Shown: positions 34,498 through 43,099 of the stretch, one piece after another | Layout of the letters: each line of letters opens with the position of its first letter | Position numbering within the stretch: position 1 is the stretch's first letter | Source of the DNA: Oscillospiraceae bacterium | Lineage (GTDB): Bacteria > Bacillota > Clostridia > Oscillospirales > Oscillospiraceae | DNA: 51,369 bases | Assembly (NCBI GenBank): GCA_916988195.3 | Contig: CAKASQ030000019.1 | Span: forward strand, 1-51,369 | Direction: 5' to 3' | Position numbers and translations under genes: made by a program | Notes under the pieces: model-generated | The model's database searches: none | Told to the model about the DNA's origin: nothing | Seen by the model: only the letters and a program-made list of their open reading frames with translations

Positions 34498-34528
34498 GCG
34501 GACGTTCCCCCTGGCGGGGAGCGTCCGC
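34498..34528 (-). terminator. 13-bp hairpin after the transfer operon
   Basis: 34498-34510 pairs with 34516-34528 (13 bp, 5-nt loop). The downstream T-run is weak on the minus strand (ACATTTGC). It separates the winged-helix gene from the metallopeptidase gene. Confidence 0.6.
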
Positions 34529-34532
34529 ATTT

Positions 34533-34796
34533 CTATTTGCCCTTATTTATAATGTATAAGTTCGACGTACAGCTTCCGTTCTCACGGTGGCGTCGTTGGC
34601 GCTGGATGTATCCGGCACGTTCTAAATCGTTCAAAGCTCTCTGTACAGTGCGCGGTGAGAGGTGCAGGTCGCGGGCAATGGTTTTCACGCCCGGCCAGCA
34701 GCTCCCGCCGCCTGCACGGTCACGGAGGTACATATAGACTGTTCGCGCCCGGTGCGGCAGGTTTGGATCGGCGTAGATGGAGCCGAAAAAGCTCAT
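34533..34796 (-). CDS. winged-helix DNA-binding protein
   Basis: An 87-residue protein resembling the helix-turn-helix domain seen in replication initiators and GntR/MarR-like regulators: HRARTVYMYLRDRAG, WPGVKTIARDLHLSPRTVQR, ALNDLERAGYIQRQ. The domain fills the whole protein. The ATG overlaps the VirD4 stop (ATGA), so it is the final cistron of the coupling-protein operon. It probably regulates transfer genes; its targets cannot be read from the sequence. Confidence 0.8.
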   Translation of the reverse strand: MSFFGSIYADPNLPHRARTVYMYLRDRAGGGSCWPGVKTIARDLHLSPRTVQRALNDLERAGYIQRQRRHRENGSCTSNLYIINKGK

Positions 34797-36541
34797 TTTT
34801 CACCGTAGCTGCTCATATAGTCATCCGCTTTCGGCGTTGTGACCGGCCTTGGTTGGGAATATAGGCTTTTCTTGATATTCATCAGCAGCTCCTCCTTTCC
34901 TGCGTAGTAGACCTCGCGCTTGGCGCGCTCTGGTACTTGATACGGTTCTTCAAACGAAATGCCCCACTTGAAATATAATTGCAGTTTGGTACGCATCGGA
35001 TGTGTGCCGGTTTTCATGACAATGAAGTCGCCCTTCGGGAGATTTTTCAGCTCATCCGGTGATAAAAGCGCCCGCTCTGCCATCTGCAAACTCTGGCTCG
35101 TATTGTCTTTGCCCTTGCTGACAGAACCGGTCAAAACGGTCCGGCTCCCGAGCGCTTTGGACAGCGTCTCCGCTGTCTGGCTGTTGGGGGCAAACCCGCC
35201 GAAGATCGTGTCCTGACAGTTGTCACCAATAATTTCCGCGCCCTCTTTTCCGTAATTTTTCTCTAACTGCGCAAGACTCTGAATGATCGGCACAAGTGTC
35301 AGCTTGCGGCTTCGGCCTGCGGAAAACAACGGCAGAATGTCAAAGGGCGGCATCGTGCCAAGCTCGTCGCAGTAGAACACGACACGGTTTTGCAGCTTGC
35401 CGCCGTGCTCGTCGGCAACGGAAAACAGCTCCCGCGAGAGGTTCTGAATCATCAAGCCTGCCATAAAATTTTTGGTTGCATCTTCCTCCGGCAGTACCAG
35501 AAAGATCGCGGATTTTTCTGCCGCAAAGTGTTCTGCGTCGATGGCGCTGTCGAAGCAAAGCACCTGCTCCAGCTCGGAGTCGAGGAATGCATTCAACCGG
35601 GACAGCACCGTGGACATGACGGACGCCATGCCCTGTTCCGACGTGTTGAGAGCCGCGCCCGCGAACCATCTGGCTTTGTGTGTCGAGGGCAGGTTGTCCA
35701 TCAAGACCTGAAAGCCGGTTTTCTTATTCTGACCGCTGGGCGCGAGAAGCTCCTGTACCAGCTTGAACACAGACACGATATGCCGCTTTTCATGCCCCGC
35801 GCTGTCGGGCGGAACGTACTCGGCAAGGAGTAAGATGACTGACGTGAGAAGTCCCTCGGCCGCATCATAGAAGAACGCATTCTGCCCGCGATCCTGCTCG
35901 TCGCCGCCCGGATTGACGATGGTTTTGGCGAGAATTTTTGCGTATTTTTCTGCTTTCGCCCGCGCCGCAAGGTTGTCCGGCTGCTCCCGCGCAATGTCCA
36001 TATAGCGGTTGATGAGCGTTAGCAGATTGCTCCCATCCGAGCGCGTCGGGTTGCGAAGATCGATCACGGAAACGTGGTAACCGTAGTATTTTTTCGCAAT
36101 CGTGCCGTAATTTCTTGACAAATCCCCCTTCGTATCAAGCGCGACATAGCTCATGCCGCTGGCGCAGGCAAATTCGAGATTTGGATACAAAAAGAAAGCG
36201 GTTTTGCCCACGCCAGATGCACCGATCATCAGGCAATGCACATCGTCACGGTCGACCAGCGCATCGAGCTGCTTGCCACGCTGCGTGCTGCCGAGAATCA
36301 GCCCCTGCACCTCCGGTAGGTTCTTTCCCGCACGCCAGCTTGCAACATCAAACGGCACGTTTGCAAACGTCTTTTTGACTTCCTTTGTGGTTGCCCAGCG
36401 TGCAGTTCCGTGCTGACCGTCGCCAACGGTTTTGGACTTGATGCCGTTGAGCGAATAATTATTTGTGAGGACGGAGAGCAGAACGATGAACAGCACGATC
36501 ACCACGCCGACCGCAATCAGCGGTACTACAGACTCAGGCAT
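34793..36541 (-). CDS. VirD4/TraG-type coupling ATPase
   Basis: A 582-residue type IV coupling protein. One N-terminal transmembrane helix (VVPLIAVGVVIVLFIVLLSV) is followed by HGTARWAT, Walker A GASGVGKT (about 108-115), ALDTKGDLSRNYG, and Walker B VVFYCDELGTMP (about 365-376). These motifs define the TraG/TraD AAA+ family that links the relaxase-DNA complex to the secretion channel at the membrane. Its start lies 16 bases inside the Toprim gene's end, so the genes are coupled. Length is usual for Firmicutes ICE VirD4. It would work with the relaxase and VirB4 encoded further right. Confidence 0.95.
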   Translation of the reverse strand: MPESVVPLIAVGVVIVLFIVLLSVLTNNYSLNGIKSKTVGDGQHGTARWATTKEVKKTFANVPFDVASWRAGKNLPEVQGLILGSTQRGKQLDALVDRDDVHCLMIGASGVGKTAFFLYPNLEFACASGMSYVALDTKGDLSRNYGTIAKKYYGYHVSVIDLRNPTRSDGSNLLTLINRYMDIAREQPDNLAARAKAEKYAKILAKTIVNPGGDEQDRGQNAFFYDAAEGLLTSVILLLAEYVPPDSAGHEKRHIVSVFKLVQELLAPSGQNKKTGFQVLMDNLPSTHKARWFAGAALNTSEQGMASVMSTVLSRLNAFLDSELEQVLCFDSAIDAEHFAAEKSAIFLVLPEEDATKNFMAGLMIQNLSRELFSVADEHGGKLQNRVVFYCDELGTMPPFDILPLFSAGRSRKLTLVPIIQSLAQLEKNYGKEGAEIIGDNCQDTIFGGFAPNSQTAETLSKALGSRTVLTGSVSKGKDNTSQSLQMAERALLSPDELKNLPKGDFIVMKTGTHPMRTKLQLYFKWGISFEEPYQVPERAKREVYYAGKEELLMNIKKSLYSQPRPVTTPKADDYMSSYGEK

Positions 36542-37455
36542 GGGACAAGTTCCTCCTTCTGGGTATGGAGCAGATCGTCGTTCCAGTCCTTCAGTTCTGG
36601 CACAAGCCGCTCTGTCATAACGCCGCGTTCGCGTAATTGTTCTGCCATACGTTCACTCGCGGCGTGACCTGCTTTGTCATTGTCGAGGCACAGATAGACG
36701 ATCTGCGTATCCGGATTCAGCATCTGCATAACCGGAATTGGGGACGTGCCGCAGCAGGCTACATAGCTGTGTTCCTGCCACTGATGCGGGTTCATGGAGA
36801 TGTACGAAAGCATATCAATGGGCGCTTCAAAAACATAAAGGCTCCCGTCCGTGCCGGTATGATGAAAGCTGTAACGTGGGTCGCTGGACTCGACATTCAG
36901 CCGAAAGGCTTTGCCAAAGCTGTTTGTGCTGCGCAAATGCGCGTGGCGCGGACAGCCGCCCTCGTCCGTGCCGATGAACACGGCGTTGTGATGCGCTGCG
37001 TCCTCGTAGAGCATTTTCTTGCGTGCGAAATATGAAATCACATCCGCGTCCAGACCGCGCGTTTTGAGAAGATACGCAAAGACACGGTGCATATTCGCGT
37101 TCGGAACGGGCGGCGCAAAAGGCTTTTGTTCAGTCGGTTCCTGCTTTTTTGCCTGCGGGTAAACCGGCTCCATGCTTTCGCCCAGCAGCATGGACATGGC
37201 TTCAACGTAGCTCTTGCCGTAATATTTTTGCACAAAGCTGACAGCGCGGCCGCCCTCGTTCGAGGCATGATCGAACCACTCGCAGCCGCGAACCGTGACG
37301 CTGTGGTCGCTGGCGAGCCGCTTTTCCTGTCCGGACTTGATGAACTTTTCGCCTTGCCGAAGGAGAAATTCTTCGAGGTCGACGGACGCGGCGTGTTCTT
37401 TCTGTTCTGGGGTAAATTCAATAAATTTGCTGATTTTAGTCACCACGCTTTCCAT
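36526..37455 (-). CDS. Toprim/DUF3991 primase-like protein
   Basis: A 309-residue protein. The N-terminal part (residues 1-100) has DUF3991-type features (FLLRQGEKFIKSGQEKRL, GGRAVSFVQKYYG). The C-terminal half contains a Toprim-like core: LYVFEAPIDMLSY, VACCGTSPIPVMQML and IVYLCLDNDKAG, the acidic metal-binding signature (DNDKAG). Such proteins in ICEs resemble primases and may help prime the transferred strand. No Shine-Dalgarno is evident before the ATG at 37455, and the gene is divergent from the nuclease gene at 37525. Confidence 0.85.
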   Translation of the reverse strand: MESVVTKISKFIEFTPEQKEHAASVDLEEFLLRQGEKFIKSGQEKRLASDHSVTVRGCEWFDHASNEGGRAVSFVQKYYGKSYVEAMSMLLGESMEPVYPQAKKQEPTEQKPFAPPVPNANMHRVFAYLLKTRGLDADVISYFARKKMLYEDAAHHNAVFIGTDEGGCPRHAHLRSTNSFGKAFRLNVESSDPRYSFHHTGTDGSLYVFEAPIDMLSYISMNPHQWQEHSYVACCGTSPIPVMQMLNPDTQIVYLCLDNDKAGHAASERMAEQLRERGVMTERLVPELKDWNDDLLHTQKEELVPCLSL

Positions 37456-37457
37456 GA

Positions 37458-37486
37458 TTGAAAAAGTTTTTTGTTTCGGATATACT
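37458..37486 (+). promoter_or_regulatory. promoter of the YhcG-like nuclease gene
   Basis: TTGAAA (37458-37463), 17-nt spacer, TATACT (37481-37486), followed by a GGGGAGG ribosome binding site before the ATG at 37525. It drives the only rightward gene of the window. Confidence 0.7.
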
Positions 37487-37524
37487 GTAAGTAACGCAAA
37501 ACTATTTGTCGGGGAGGTTTCATA

Positions 37525-38583
37525 ATGGGCGAAAAGGAACTGAACGCGCCGGTCAGCAATCACTTCTTAGAAAACGTCTCCGCTGTTTTGACGCAGGCGC
37601 GGAAAGCCGCAAAAACTGCTGTGAACCTCTCGATGGTTTATGCCTATTTTGAAATCGGCCGGATGATCATTGAGGAAGAACAGCACGGGCAGGATCGCGC
37701 TGCCTACGGTAAACAGGTTCTAAAAGCGCTGTCCGACTATCTGACAAAAATACACGGCAAAGGTTTTTCGCCTGAAAACCTAAAGCTCATGCGGCGTTTC
37801 TACACGGTATATTCGCACGATCAGATTGGGGAAACAGTGTTTACCCAATTTGAGAATCTTCCCGCCGTCAGCACTGGGCGAAAGTTCTTTCTGAGTTGGT
37901 CGCATTACTTGAAGCTCATGCGCATCAGCAATGTGGACGAGCGTCATTTTTATGAGATCGAGTCTGCCAAAAATGATTGGAGTCTCAGCGAATTGAAACG
38001 TCAATACGACAGTTCGCTCTATGAAAGGCTCGCGCTCAGCACAGATAAGAACAAAATTTACCGTCTGGCCTTGGAGGGGCAAACGGTAGAAACGCCGCAG
38101 GATGCGGTGAAAGATCCGTATGTCTTGGAGTTCCTAGGATTGCCAGCGCTGCCGGAATATTCAGAGAGCGAACTGGAAAGCCGGATCATCGACCACCTGC
38201 AGCAGTTCCTGCTGGAGCTTGGTACCGGCTTCGCATTCGTTGGTCGGCAAGTTCGGTTCACCTTTGATGAAGAACACTTCATGGTCGATCTGGTGTTCTA
38301 TAACCGCCTGCTCCGCTGCTTTGTGCTGTTCGATCTGAAAATTGGAGAGCTGAAGCATCAGGACATCGGTCAGATGCAGATGTACGTTCATTACTACGAC
38401 CGCAAAATGAAGCTGCCGGAAGAGAATCCGACGATTGGCATCATTCTCTGTAAGGACAAGAACAACGCCGTTGTCGAAATGACCTTGCCGGAGGACAATT
38501 CTCAGATCTTTGCAAGCAAATATGAAACGGTTCTTCCCAGCAAAGAGGACCTGCAAAAGCTGTTGGAGGAACAGCAAAATTGA
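37525..38583 (+). CDS. YhcG/DUF1016-family PD-(D/E)xK nuclease-like protein
   Basis: A 352-residue protein. The N-terminal DUF1016 domain (about residues 15-160) contains VYAYFEIGRMIIEEEQHG and LSWSHYLKLMRI. The C-terminal YhcG-type nuclease domain (about 200-340) shows FDEEHFMVDLVFYNRLLRC then VLFDLKIGELKHQDIGQMQM; the Asp of VDLVFYN and the DLK form the PD-(D/E)xK metal site. It is the only gene on the plus strand and has its own promoter. Such proteins occur as accessory genes in restriction systems and mobile elements, so a defence or maintenance role is plausible but unproven. Confidence 0.88.
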   Translation: MGEKELNAPVSNHFLENVSAVLTQARKAAKTAVNLSMVYAYFEIGRMIIEEEQHGQDRAAYGKQVLKALSDYLTKIHGKGFSPENLKLMRRFYTVYSHDQIGETVFTQFENLPAVSTGRKFFLSWSHYLKLMRISNVDERHFYEIESAKNDWSLSELKRQYDSSLYERLALSTDKNKIYRLALEGQTVETPQDAVKDPYVLEFLGLPALPEYSESELESRIIDHLQQFLLELGTGFAFVGRQVRFTFDEEHFMVDLVFYNRLLRCFVLFDLKIGELKHQDIGQMQMYVHYYDRKMKLPEENPTIGIILCKDKNNAVVEMTLPEDNSQIFASKYETVLPSKEDLQKLLEEQQN

Positions 38584-38680
38584 CCTTCACAGGCCCCGGT
38601 TGTGAACCGCACCCCGTCAAGAGGACAGTGAAAAAATATAAAGTTTTTCCGGTCAGCAGCCAAGCGCTGCTGGCCGTTTT

Positions 38681-39571
38681 TTATGCGGCGAGGCAAAGCG
38701 TGTGCTTTTCCATCGGCGTCAGGACGCCCAGATTACGCTGAACACGTCTCGTGGTGTAATAGCGAATATACTGCTGGATCATCTGAACAAGCTCGTGCTT
38801 GCCGGTGAACCGTCTGCCGTAATAGCGTTCCCGTTTCAGGATGCCCCAGAAGCCCTCCATCGGGCCGTTATCAATGCAATGCGCCACGCGGGACATACTT
38901 TGTGTCATGCCCGCCTGCACAAGCTTGTGGTGGAAGGTACGGTTGGTGTACTGAAACCCTCTGTCGCTGTGGAACAGAGGATGCGCGTCCGGATTGGCCT
39001 GCACAGCCTTGTCGAAGGTTTTGAAAACCAATGCGTTATCGTTGTGTTCACTGAGTACGTAGGACACAATGCGCCGGTCGCAGAGGTCTAAGATGGCGCT
39101 CAGGTAGAGCTTGTGGATTTCGTTTCCCTCGTACCATTTGAATTCTGTCACATCGGTAAGCCACTTCTCATTGGTCTTTGCGGCATAAAACTGTCTGTCC
39201 AGAAGATTTTCGGCAAGGTATTGCGGATTTTTTGCGTGTCTGGTGCAGCCGCGGCTTCCGTACTTGATCGTGGAGCGGATGTCTTTGACCCGGCAGATGC
39301 GGAGCACCCGCTTGTCGTTGACATGGATGCCGCAGTCATGGCGCAGGTCATCGTTGAGCCTCCGGTAACCCTTATCCGGACTTTCCTCGTGGATCTTCTC
39401 AAGCGTGTCCGCAAGGCGTTCGTTCTCTGCAGCCCGCTGACTCAATTTATCGGAAGCCCATTTGTGGTAAGCCGAGCGCGCTGCATGGAGCAGTTTACAG
39501 GCCAATTCAATGGGATAGCCCGTTTCCCCGTGTGCTTCCCGGATTGCTGCATAGGCGCGGCCCTGTCTCAC
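38681..39571 (-). CDS. IS3-family transposase OrfB (DDE integrase)
   Basis: A 296-residue catalytic half of an IS3 transposase. The HTH_21-like N-terminus (SPDKGYRRLNDDL) leads into an rve-type domain with the DDE triad: WLTDVTEF, FHSDRGFQYT and DNGPMEGFWGILKRE. It overlaps orfA by 4 bases. In this family the active product is an OrfAB fusion made by -1 frameshifting at the run of seven A's (39613-39607 on the minus strand). Confidence 0.95.
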   Translation of the reverse strand: MRQGRAYAAIREAHGETGYPIELACKLLHAARSAYHKWASDKLSQRAAENERLADTLEKIHEESPDKGYRRLNDDLRHDCGIHVNDKRVLRICRVKDIRSTIKYGSRGCTRHAKNPQYLAENLLDRQFYAAKTNEKWLTDVTEFKWYEGNEIHKLYLSAILDLCDRRIVSYVLSEHNDNALVFKTFDKAVQANPDAHPLFHSDRGFQYTNRTFHHKLVQAGMTQSMSRVAHCIDNGPMEGFWGILKRERYYGRRFTGKHELVQMIQQYIRYYTTRRVQRNLGVLTPMEKHTLCLAA

Positions 39572-40263
39572 TTCCGAAAGGCATCTCTCCTCTCAATCTC
39601 GTCCAATTTTTTTAGCAGGTCACGCTCCATTTCTGCCAGATACAGCTTGTGCTTGAGCTGTTCGATCTCGATCTGCGCTTTCTCCAGCTCGGTTCTGGGA
39701 ACCTGATCCTTCTTGCGCTTTCCGCGCCGGTCCTCCAGACCGCTTTCTCCCATCTCCTCGAACCGCAGCGTCCAGGTGCGTACCTGCTGGTAGCTCACCT
39801 TGTACTTCAAGGCCATCTCGCCGTAGTTTTTTCCACTGGCCAGACAGTCCTTGACGATCTGAACACGTTCTTCCTGCGTGGTGCTTCGTCCCTGCTTCAT
39901 GTAGCTTCCTCCTCCGGAAAACTTGACTGAGTTGAAATCTCCATGCGCATGATACACCTTTATCCAGCTTCGGAGTTGACTTGTTGACCGGATCTCGTAT
40001 TTTTCGCAGACAGATTCCAAACTACCGTGGCCGGAGAGGTATTCCTGCACCGCTTTCCACTTTGTATCCTCCGGATATACCTTGTTCCTGCTGTTTGGCA
40101 GGAGTCCAGCCGCTCCGTTTCCCTTATACAGATGCACCCAGTGTCGGAAAGATGCCGCACTGTTGTTTGCGCGTTGGATGCTTTCTTTATATCCCACCCG
40201 TCCGTCCAGATAATCTCTTACAATTTCTACCTTCTTCTCGTACGAAACCTTGTTTTTAGACAT
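39568..40263 (-). CDS. IS3-family transposase OrfA (helix-turn-helix)
   Basis: A 231-residue DNA-binding half with two HTH modules (VEIVRDYLDGRVGYKESIQR and VQIVKDCLASGKNYGEMALK) and a C-terminal leucine-rich coiled coil (EKAQIEIEQLKHKLYLAEME), the arrangement of IS150-subgroup OrfA proteins. The coiled coil is followed by a slippery A-run (AAAAAAAT) encoding KKL, where ribosomes would shift -1 into orfB. GGGGGAGATATTT precedes the ATG. Confidence 0.93.
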   Translation of the reverse strand: MSKNKVSYEKKVEIVRDYLDGRVGYKESIQRANNSAASFRHWVHLYKGNGAAGLLPNSRNKVYPEDTKWKAVQEYLSGHGSLESVCEKYEIRSTSQLRSWIKVYHAHGDFNSVKFSGGGSYMKQGRSTTQEERVQIVKDCLASGKNYGEMALKYKVSYQQVRTWTLRFEEMGESGLEDRRGKRKKDQVPRTELEKAQIEIEQLKHKLYLAEMERDLLKKLDEIERRDAFRK

Positions 40264-40342
40264 AAATATCTCCCCCTATGGAAACAGTGTTTTATTTCAC
40301 TGTCTCTCATAGAGGGAGCATATCATTGTCGGAGCCTGTTTT

Positions 40343-41782
40343 TTAATGCAGCGTCTGACTGTATCCCTGTTCCTGTTCGTGATCATCCTGCTTATGTCCC
40401 ATCGCCAGCCGCTTCTGCATGAGCTTTTTTCGGCGCTTGGAGTCGACGCGGATGCCCATTGGATTGCTGGGCGGCGCGGCATTCTCTCGAAAAATCTGCC
40501 CCATCTGGTGGAACAAACGAATCGTAGAATTCAGAAGATATTCGGACGGAAGCCGCGCGGAATGAGAAGTCACGGACGAAGTATTTTCATCTGCAAGCGT
40601 CGGATTTGTAGAAGTGTCCGATGAAGTTTCCTCATCAGAAGGTGTATCCACCTGTGAAGATTCTGGTTCTGATGCCCTCTGTGCCTGCTCCATCTGCTGC
40701 CGCAGACGCTCCGCTTCCTGAATGATGGCGTTCTTGATCGCGCGAAATTCTTTCTGCTGGGAGAGCGGATTGCGCTGACGGGGCCGGTTTTTGTAGTAGC
40801 CCTCCAGCGTGTCGCGCAGACCGTTCCAGACGGAATAGTACGCCGCCACCTCCGGCAGCTTTTCCAGTTCATCCACGATGGAATCTACCATTTCTTTGAG
40901 CGGCTTTTTGAGATAGCCATATTGTTTTTTGCCGCCGACTGTGCGTAGTTCCAGCGCAAGCTCCAGCATTTTTTGCTGAATCGATTCTGGCGGATTTTTA
41001 ATAGATTCTAGCCGGTCAACAAGTCCGTGCATGGCTGTCCGCGCCGCTTCGGTTACGTCCTTATAAGCTGCATCCTTCCGAATATAGAGATTTTCCAACT
41101 CTGCCTGAAAGATGCTGTTGGTCATTGCAGAGCGCAATTTCACAACAGCATCCCGTTTCAAAACCGTCTCCTGATCTGTCCAGATCATCATGTGAATATG
41201 CGGGTGCGTATCCGCATCGTGGTAAGCTGCGTACCAGTGCAGTGCCGACGCTGGAATATGAAACGCTTCCGCAAACTTATTCTGTTGGCTGACAAGCAGC
41301 TTCCGCCAAGCCGCGGCATTGTTATATCCCAAACGCTCCGCGTCCTCACGATGCAGGGAATAGATGATCGTCCAGACGTTGCCATCGTGTGAGGTCAGGT
41401 CGCGTATCGCCGTGTTCAGGTCCGCATTTTCTTCCCGACCGAACAGACCGTGCGCGCCATGTTTTTCTGCGCCGGGTCGCGTGGCAATGTATTTGAGATA
41501 GCCGTTTTCGGATTGAAGATTCTGCATATGAGAATCCAAAGCCGCAGAAATGAGCGCCGACGCAGTATGGAGTGTCGGCGCCTGTTTATAGTCCTCATAC
41601 TCGAAGGAATCCCGCATATCCGGGAAATCTTTGAGCAGCTTTGCGACCATCTCTTTCTGCTTTTCGGTTGCAGGCCCCTTGCCGGTCAGGACTTCAACGC
41701 CTTCGCGTGTGGCGATATACTTCATGTAGCCGCCCGCGCTTTTGCGTCCAATGAAGCCGGTTTTCTGTATCAGCCGCGCCAT
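40343..41782 (-). CDS. MOBP-type relaxase (MobP3-like)
   Basis: A 479-residue relaxase. The N-terminal part contains FIGRKSAGGYMKYIATREG, and the three-histidine metal motif is in AYHDADTHPHIHMMIW (about residues 188-203), which would bind the catalytic metal for nicking oriT. The catalytic Tyr is not certain from inspection. The central and C-terminal parts are helical and basic, with a Ser/Thr-rich linker (about 390-430). It starts 4 bases after the MobC-like gene. It would nick the element's transfer origin, stay covalently bound to the strand and be recruited by VirD4. Confidence 0.92.
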   Translation of the reverse strand: MARLIQKTGFIGRKSAGGYMKYIATREGVEVLTGKGPATEKQKEMVAKLLKDFPDMRDSFEYEDYKQAPTLHTASALISAALDSHMQNLQSENGYLKYIATRPGAEKHGAHGLFGREENADLNTAIRDLTSHDGNVWTIIYSLHREDAERLGYNNAAAWRKLLVSQQNKFAEAFHIPASALHWYAAYHDADTHPHIHMMIWTDQETVLKRDAVVKLRSAMTNSIFQAELENLYIRKDAAYKDVTEAARTAMHGLVDRLESIKNPPESIQQKMLELALELRTVGGKKQYGYLKKPLKEMVDSIVDELEKLPEVAAYYSVWNGLRDTLEGYYKNRPRQRNPLSQQKEFRAIKNAIIQEAERLRQQMEQAQRASEPESSQVDTPSDEETSSDTSTNPTLADENTSSVTSHSARLPSEYLLNSTIRLFHQMGQIFRENAAPPSNPMGIRVDSKRRKKLMQKRLAMGHKQDDHEQEQGYSQTLH

Positions 41783-41785
41783 CCG

Positions 41786-42202
41786 TTACAGCTGCCTTTG
41801 CTGGCGAAGCACTTCCGGGAACGAGATTTGACCATTCGTCCGCAGCACCTCCTGATAGCTTTTCCCGCGCATCTGCTGGAACGTCTGCGCGTCAATATCC
41901 GTGTCTGACGCAAGAATATGATTGCAGACGTTCTGTTCAACGGCTTGCTTCAGAAGCAGCTTGCCGATGCGATCCCCGAACATACTGAGGATGGCTTCCA
42001 GCGTTTCACCAAGGATCTTGGGCAAGAAGTCTCCGGCGTACTCGCTTTGCAGATAGCCGCAATAGAACTGAATTGCTTTGTCAATGAAGTCATTTTGCGT
42101 CGTGCAACCGTCCAGCTTGTAGTGGTACTGCACCTTGCTCCATGTCGCGTCATCCAGCCAAACGGAATGACGGCGTTTTTCCTCTGCTTTTATGGCGTTC
42201 AC
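41786..42202 (-). CDS. MobC-like relaxosome accessory protein
   Basis: A 138-residue protein beginning EEKRRHSVWLDDATWSKVQY, a ribbon-helix-helix-like start typical of the small protein encoded before ICE relaxases. It continues ...DRIGKLLLKQAVEQNVCNHI and NGQISFPEVLRQQRQL. The GTG at 42202 directly follows GGAGGG; the longer frame to the right passes through a terminator and inverted repeats and is not credible. It probably binds oriT and positions the relaxase. Confidence 0.78.
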   Translation of the reverse strand: MNAIKAEEKRRHSVWLDDATWSKVQYHYKLDGCTTQNDFIDKAIQFYCGYLQSEYAGDFLPKILGETLEAILSMFGDRIGKLLLKQAVEQNVCNHILASDTDIDAQTFQQMRGKSYQEVLRTNGQISFPEVLRQQRQL

Positions 42203-42468
42203 CCCCTCCAAAAAACAAAAAGCGCCAAAATAGTGCCTGCAACAACGGCACAATCTTGGCTTTTTCCGAAAATCAGCGCCAATCCACTTTTTGCGCTCGC
42301 AGAAAAGCGCCGTTTTTACCGCCCAAAACTGCCCGCACTGCGGGCAGAAGTGGACGCTCTGGCGCAGAAAAGCGCCAGGCTTTTCTCCTGCCTTGCCGCT
42401 TGCGGCTCCTCCCTCCGCCGCAAGCCGCCTGCAGGCGGTTTCCTTCTGTGCCTGCCGTTCCCGTAAAG
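42203..42468. other. inverted-repeat-rich region upstream of the mobilization genes (candidate oriT)
   Basis: A non-coding stretch just before the MobC-like and relaxase genes. It contains a terminator-like hairpin with T-run (42224-42260, minus), a 9-bp inverted repeat with 1-nt centre (42329-42347), a 9-bp repeat pair (42398-42406/42417-42425) and a 14-bp palindrome (42425-42438). Position and repeats fit an origin of transfer, but no nic consensus is recognised. Confidence 0.4.
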
Positions 42469-42605
42469 CTCCCGCACACCGGCGCAACGTCCGGTTTTGT
42501 GGCTTCCGGCGGGTACGCGCTCGGCCATGTCCGGAAAGCCGCACAAACCGCCGACACAGGCGCGACGGTGCGGGAAGGGCTGGCAGTCACAGCTGCATCT
42601 CCTGC
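42469..42605. repeat. 137-bp direct repeat, copy A
   Basis: About 88% identical and gap-free to 42963-43099. It begins in the 3' end of the gene at 42587 (encoding ...QEMQL) and covers the following spacer. Confidence 0.85.
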
Positions 42606-42934
42606 ATCTGCTCCGATTCCGACATTTTCGGCTGCGGATCGGTGGTAATCGCGTACCATTGACCATTCTCAGCCTTTCTCACGGACACCAGCTCCTGCTG
42701 CAGCAGTTTTTCTGCCGGAATGGGTATCTCCCACCCGCTTTCTCCGGCATGCGCAGGCATCGCCGCACCCTGTCGGAGCTGCTCTGCATCCTGGGCGTTC
42801 AGGTCAACGTAGCCGAACGGTGTCATGAAATGAAAACGATCTTCCGGGCAAGCTTCCAGCAGGTCTTTGAGCGTCTGCACCGGTTTTCCGTTTTGCTCTG
42901 TCGGAAATTCTTCACAGTAAAATTCCGTAGACAT
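42587..42934 (-). CDS. conserved ICE protein of unknown function
   Basis: A 115-residue acidic protein (MSTEFYCEEFPTEQNGKPVQ...). It has a LLEACPEDRFHFMTPFGYVD segment and the C-terminal SESEQMQEMQL, whose last residues fall within repeat copy A. AAGGAG precedes the ATG at 42934. It sits in the row of small accessory genes between the wall hydrolase and the relaxase. No enzyme motif is visible. Confidence 0.7.
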   Translation of the reverse strand: MSTEFYCEEFPTEQNGKPVQTLKDLLEACPEDRFHFMTPFGYVDLNAQDAEQLRQGAAMPAHAGESGWEIPIPAEKLLQQELVSVRKAENGQWYAITTDPQPKMSESEQMQEMQL

Positions 42935-42962
42935 TTTGATCTCCTTTTTCGTGTTTGCAGCA

Positions 42963-43099
42963 CTCCCGCACACCGGCGCAACGTCCGGTTTTCTGGTACT
43001 TGGCGGGTACGCGCTCGACTGTGCCGCGAAAGCCGCACAAACCGCCGACACGGGCGCGACGGCGCGGAAAGGGCTGGCGGTCACAGCTGTATCTCCTGC
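42963..43099. repeat. 137-bp direct repeat, copy B
   Basis: The partner of copy A. It covers the 3' end of the gene at 43081 (encoding ...QEIQL) and the spacer to the next gene. Both copies place a GTGA stop/start overlap at the same position, but the resulting reading frame changes many residues, so a DNA or RNA role is more likely than a peptide. Confidence 0.85.

Larger units (their letters stand above)
38603..40325 (-). mobile_element. complete IS3-family insertion sequence (IS150-like)
   Basis: 1723 bp with imperfect terminal inverted repeats of about 32 bp, both starting TGA and sharing GACAGTGAAA. They are flanked by a 3-bp direct repeat TTG (38600-38602 and 40326-40328), the usual IS3 duplication. 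It carries overlapping orfA and orfB. It landed between the converging ends of the nuclease gene and the relaxase gene and disrupts neither. Confidence 0.9.
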
